Source: Candidatus Competibacteraceae bacterium
Lineage (GTDB): Bacteria; Pseudomonadota; Gammaproteobacteria; Competibacterales; Competibacteraceae
NCBI GenBank assembly: GCA_003527885.1
Contig: DPWB01000382.1
Location: 1 to 6,684 of the forward strand
Direction: 5' to 3'
Length of the DNA stretch: 6,684 nucleotides
Made by a program: the position numbers and the translations under genes. The notes below the pieces were generated by a model, which did no database searches, had not been told where the DNA came from, and saw nothing but the letters and a program-made list of their open reading frames with translations. Numbering within the stretch: position 1 is the first letter of the stretch; each line of letters opens with the position of its first letter. This document shows, piece after piece, positions 6,450 to 6,684 of the stretch.

Positions 6450-6571
6450 ACCTTACCGAGATTTTTTAATTCGCACATCCGCCGACACGGCTGGCCGGGT
6501 GCCCCCCCGTGGGTCGCTGGCCGGGGCGGATGGAGGCTCAACCCCGATTCCGATTAGGAGGCTGTTCGGCG
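6437..6571 (+). ncRNA. rpsB 5' leader / t44 (tff) RNA candidate
   Basis: This is the untranslated region from the predicted start to the rpsB ATG, about 135 nt long. It holds a large hairpin: bottom stem CATCCGCC/GGCGGATG (6476-6483 with 6525-6532, eight perfect pairs), middle stem 6488-6495 with 6516-6523 (two G-U pairs), and top stem CGGG/CCCG (6496-6499 with 6506-6509). An A+U-rich single-stranded stretch precedes it (6448-6475) and the ribosome binding site follows it. The t44/tff RNA family was described between map and rpsB in enterics, Pseudomonas and Coxiella with a similar length, and in E. coli the rpsB leader mediates feedback by S2. Position and structure fit; sequence-level membership needs a covariance search. 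Confidence 0.6.
6556..6561 (+). promoter_or_regulatory. rpsB ribosome binding site
   Basis: AGGAGG lies 10 nt before the rpsB ATG, a strong match to the 16S rRNA 3' end at a slightly long spacing. A second copy of GGAGGCT lies 25 nt further upstream (6532-6538), where it overlaps the foot of the leader hairpin. Confidence 0.8.
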
Positions 6572-6650
6572 ATGGCGACTATTTCTATGCGCCAGAGGCT
6601 GGAAGCCGGCGTTCATTTCGGCCATCAGACCCGCCACTGGAATCCTAAGA
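6572..6650 (+). CDS. rpsB: 30S ribosomal protein S2, N-terminal fragment
   Basis: The frame reads [20 protein letters not shown] and then RHWNPK, matching the start of S2 (E. coli as recalled: [20 protein letters not shown], then RYWNPKM). S2 is a late-assembling protein at the back of the small ribosomal subunit and is needed for binding S1. Twenty-six full codons are present, and base 6650 (A) is the first base of the next codon, fitting the ATG for the following Met. From 6651 on the sequence is adapter. The frame stays open through the adapter, so an automatic gene caller would add about eleven false residues after NPK. In related genomes tsf (elongation factor Ts) follows. The start is certain from homology and the strong ribosome binding site. 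Confidence 0.95.
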
Positions 6651-6684
6651 CTGTCTCTGATACACATCTCCGGGCCCACGAGAC
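6651..6684. other. Sequencing adapter remnant (Illumina Nextera read-2 transposase adapter, reverse complement)
   Basis: The last 34 bases match the reverse complement of the Nextera read-2 adapter at 32 positions. The first 19 (6651-6669) correspond to the Tn5 mosaic end and the remaining 15 to the read-2 primer tail. The two differences are at 6659 (T to G) and 6673 (A to G). The S2 reading breaks exactly at 6650, where the adapter begins. This is assembly contamination, not genomic DNA and not a transposon insertion. Confidence 0.97.

Noticed and set aside
6443..6469. Eight-codon open frame (MANLTEIF) near the predicted rpsB transcript start
   Set aside because: Only about six bases would precede its ATG, with no ribosome binding site. 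The stretch is more simply the unpaired A+U-rich part of the leader, although leaderless translation cannot be excluded.
6651..6669. Tn5/transposon end marking a mobile element
   Set aside because: The mosaic end is joined to the synthetic read-2 primer tail and sits at the very end of the contig, which is library adapter and not an inserted element.

Overview
This is a G+C-rich piece of a gammaproteobacterial chromosome sitting at the end of an assembled contig. The lineage call rests on gene order: map-glnD transcribed away from rpsB is the E. coli/Pseudomonas arrangement. Methionine aminopeptidase and GlnD are also close to their E. coli counterparts as I recall them, in length and in all catalytic motifs. 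I cannot name the genus.

Right part (about 2764-6650): conserved housekeeping genes. rpsB (ribosomal protein S2) starts at 6572 on the + strand and is cut after 26 codons by the contig end. Its promoter has an extended -10 and a G+C-rich discriminator, followed by a leader of about 135 nt with a strong long hairpin. This is the position of the t44/tff RNA described between map and rpsB in other gammaproteobacteria. On the - strand, map (methionine aminopeptidase) and glnD (PII uridylyltransferase/uridylyl-removing enzyme) form a tight pair with 16 nt between them.

Left part (1-2736): an accessory catabolic-type module. A LysR-family regulator (+ strand) is divergent from a GntP-family permease (- strand). 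The permease is followed, 72 nt downstream on the same strand, by the first 55 codons of a CoA-transferase that runs off the left edge. The likely logic is regulator plus uptake plus CoA activation of a small carboxylate such as a hydroxy- or short-chain fatty acid; the substrate is inferred, not shown. The regulator ends 27 nt from the convergent end of glnD, so the module lies where other gammaproteobacteria carry dap genes.

The last 34 bases (6651-6684) are not genomic. They match the Illumina Nextera read-2 transposase adapter at 32 of 34 positions, so the true sequence stops at 6650. I found no mobile element, CRISPR array, tRNA, rRNA or clearly new system. The points most worth a second look are the adapter, the rpsB leader structure and the two divergent control regions.
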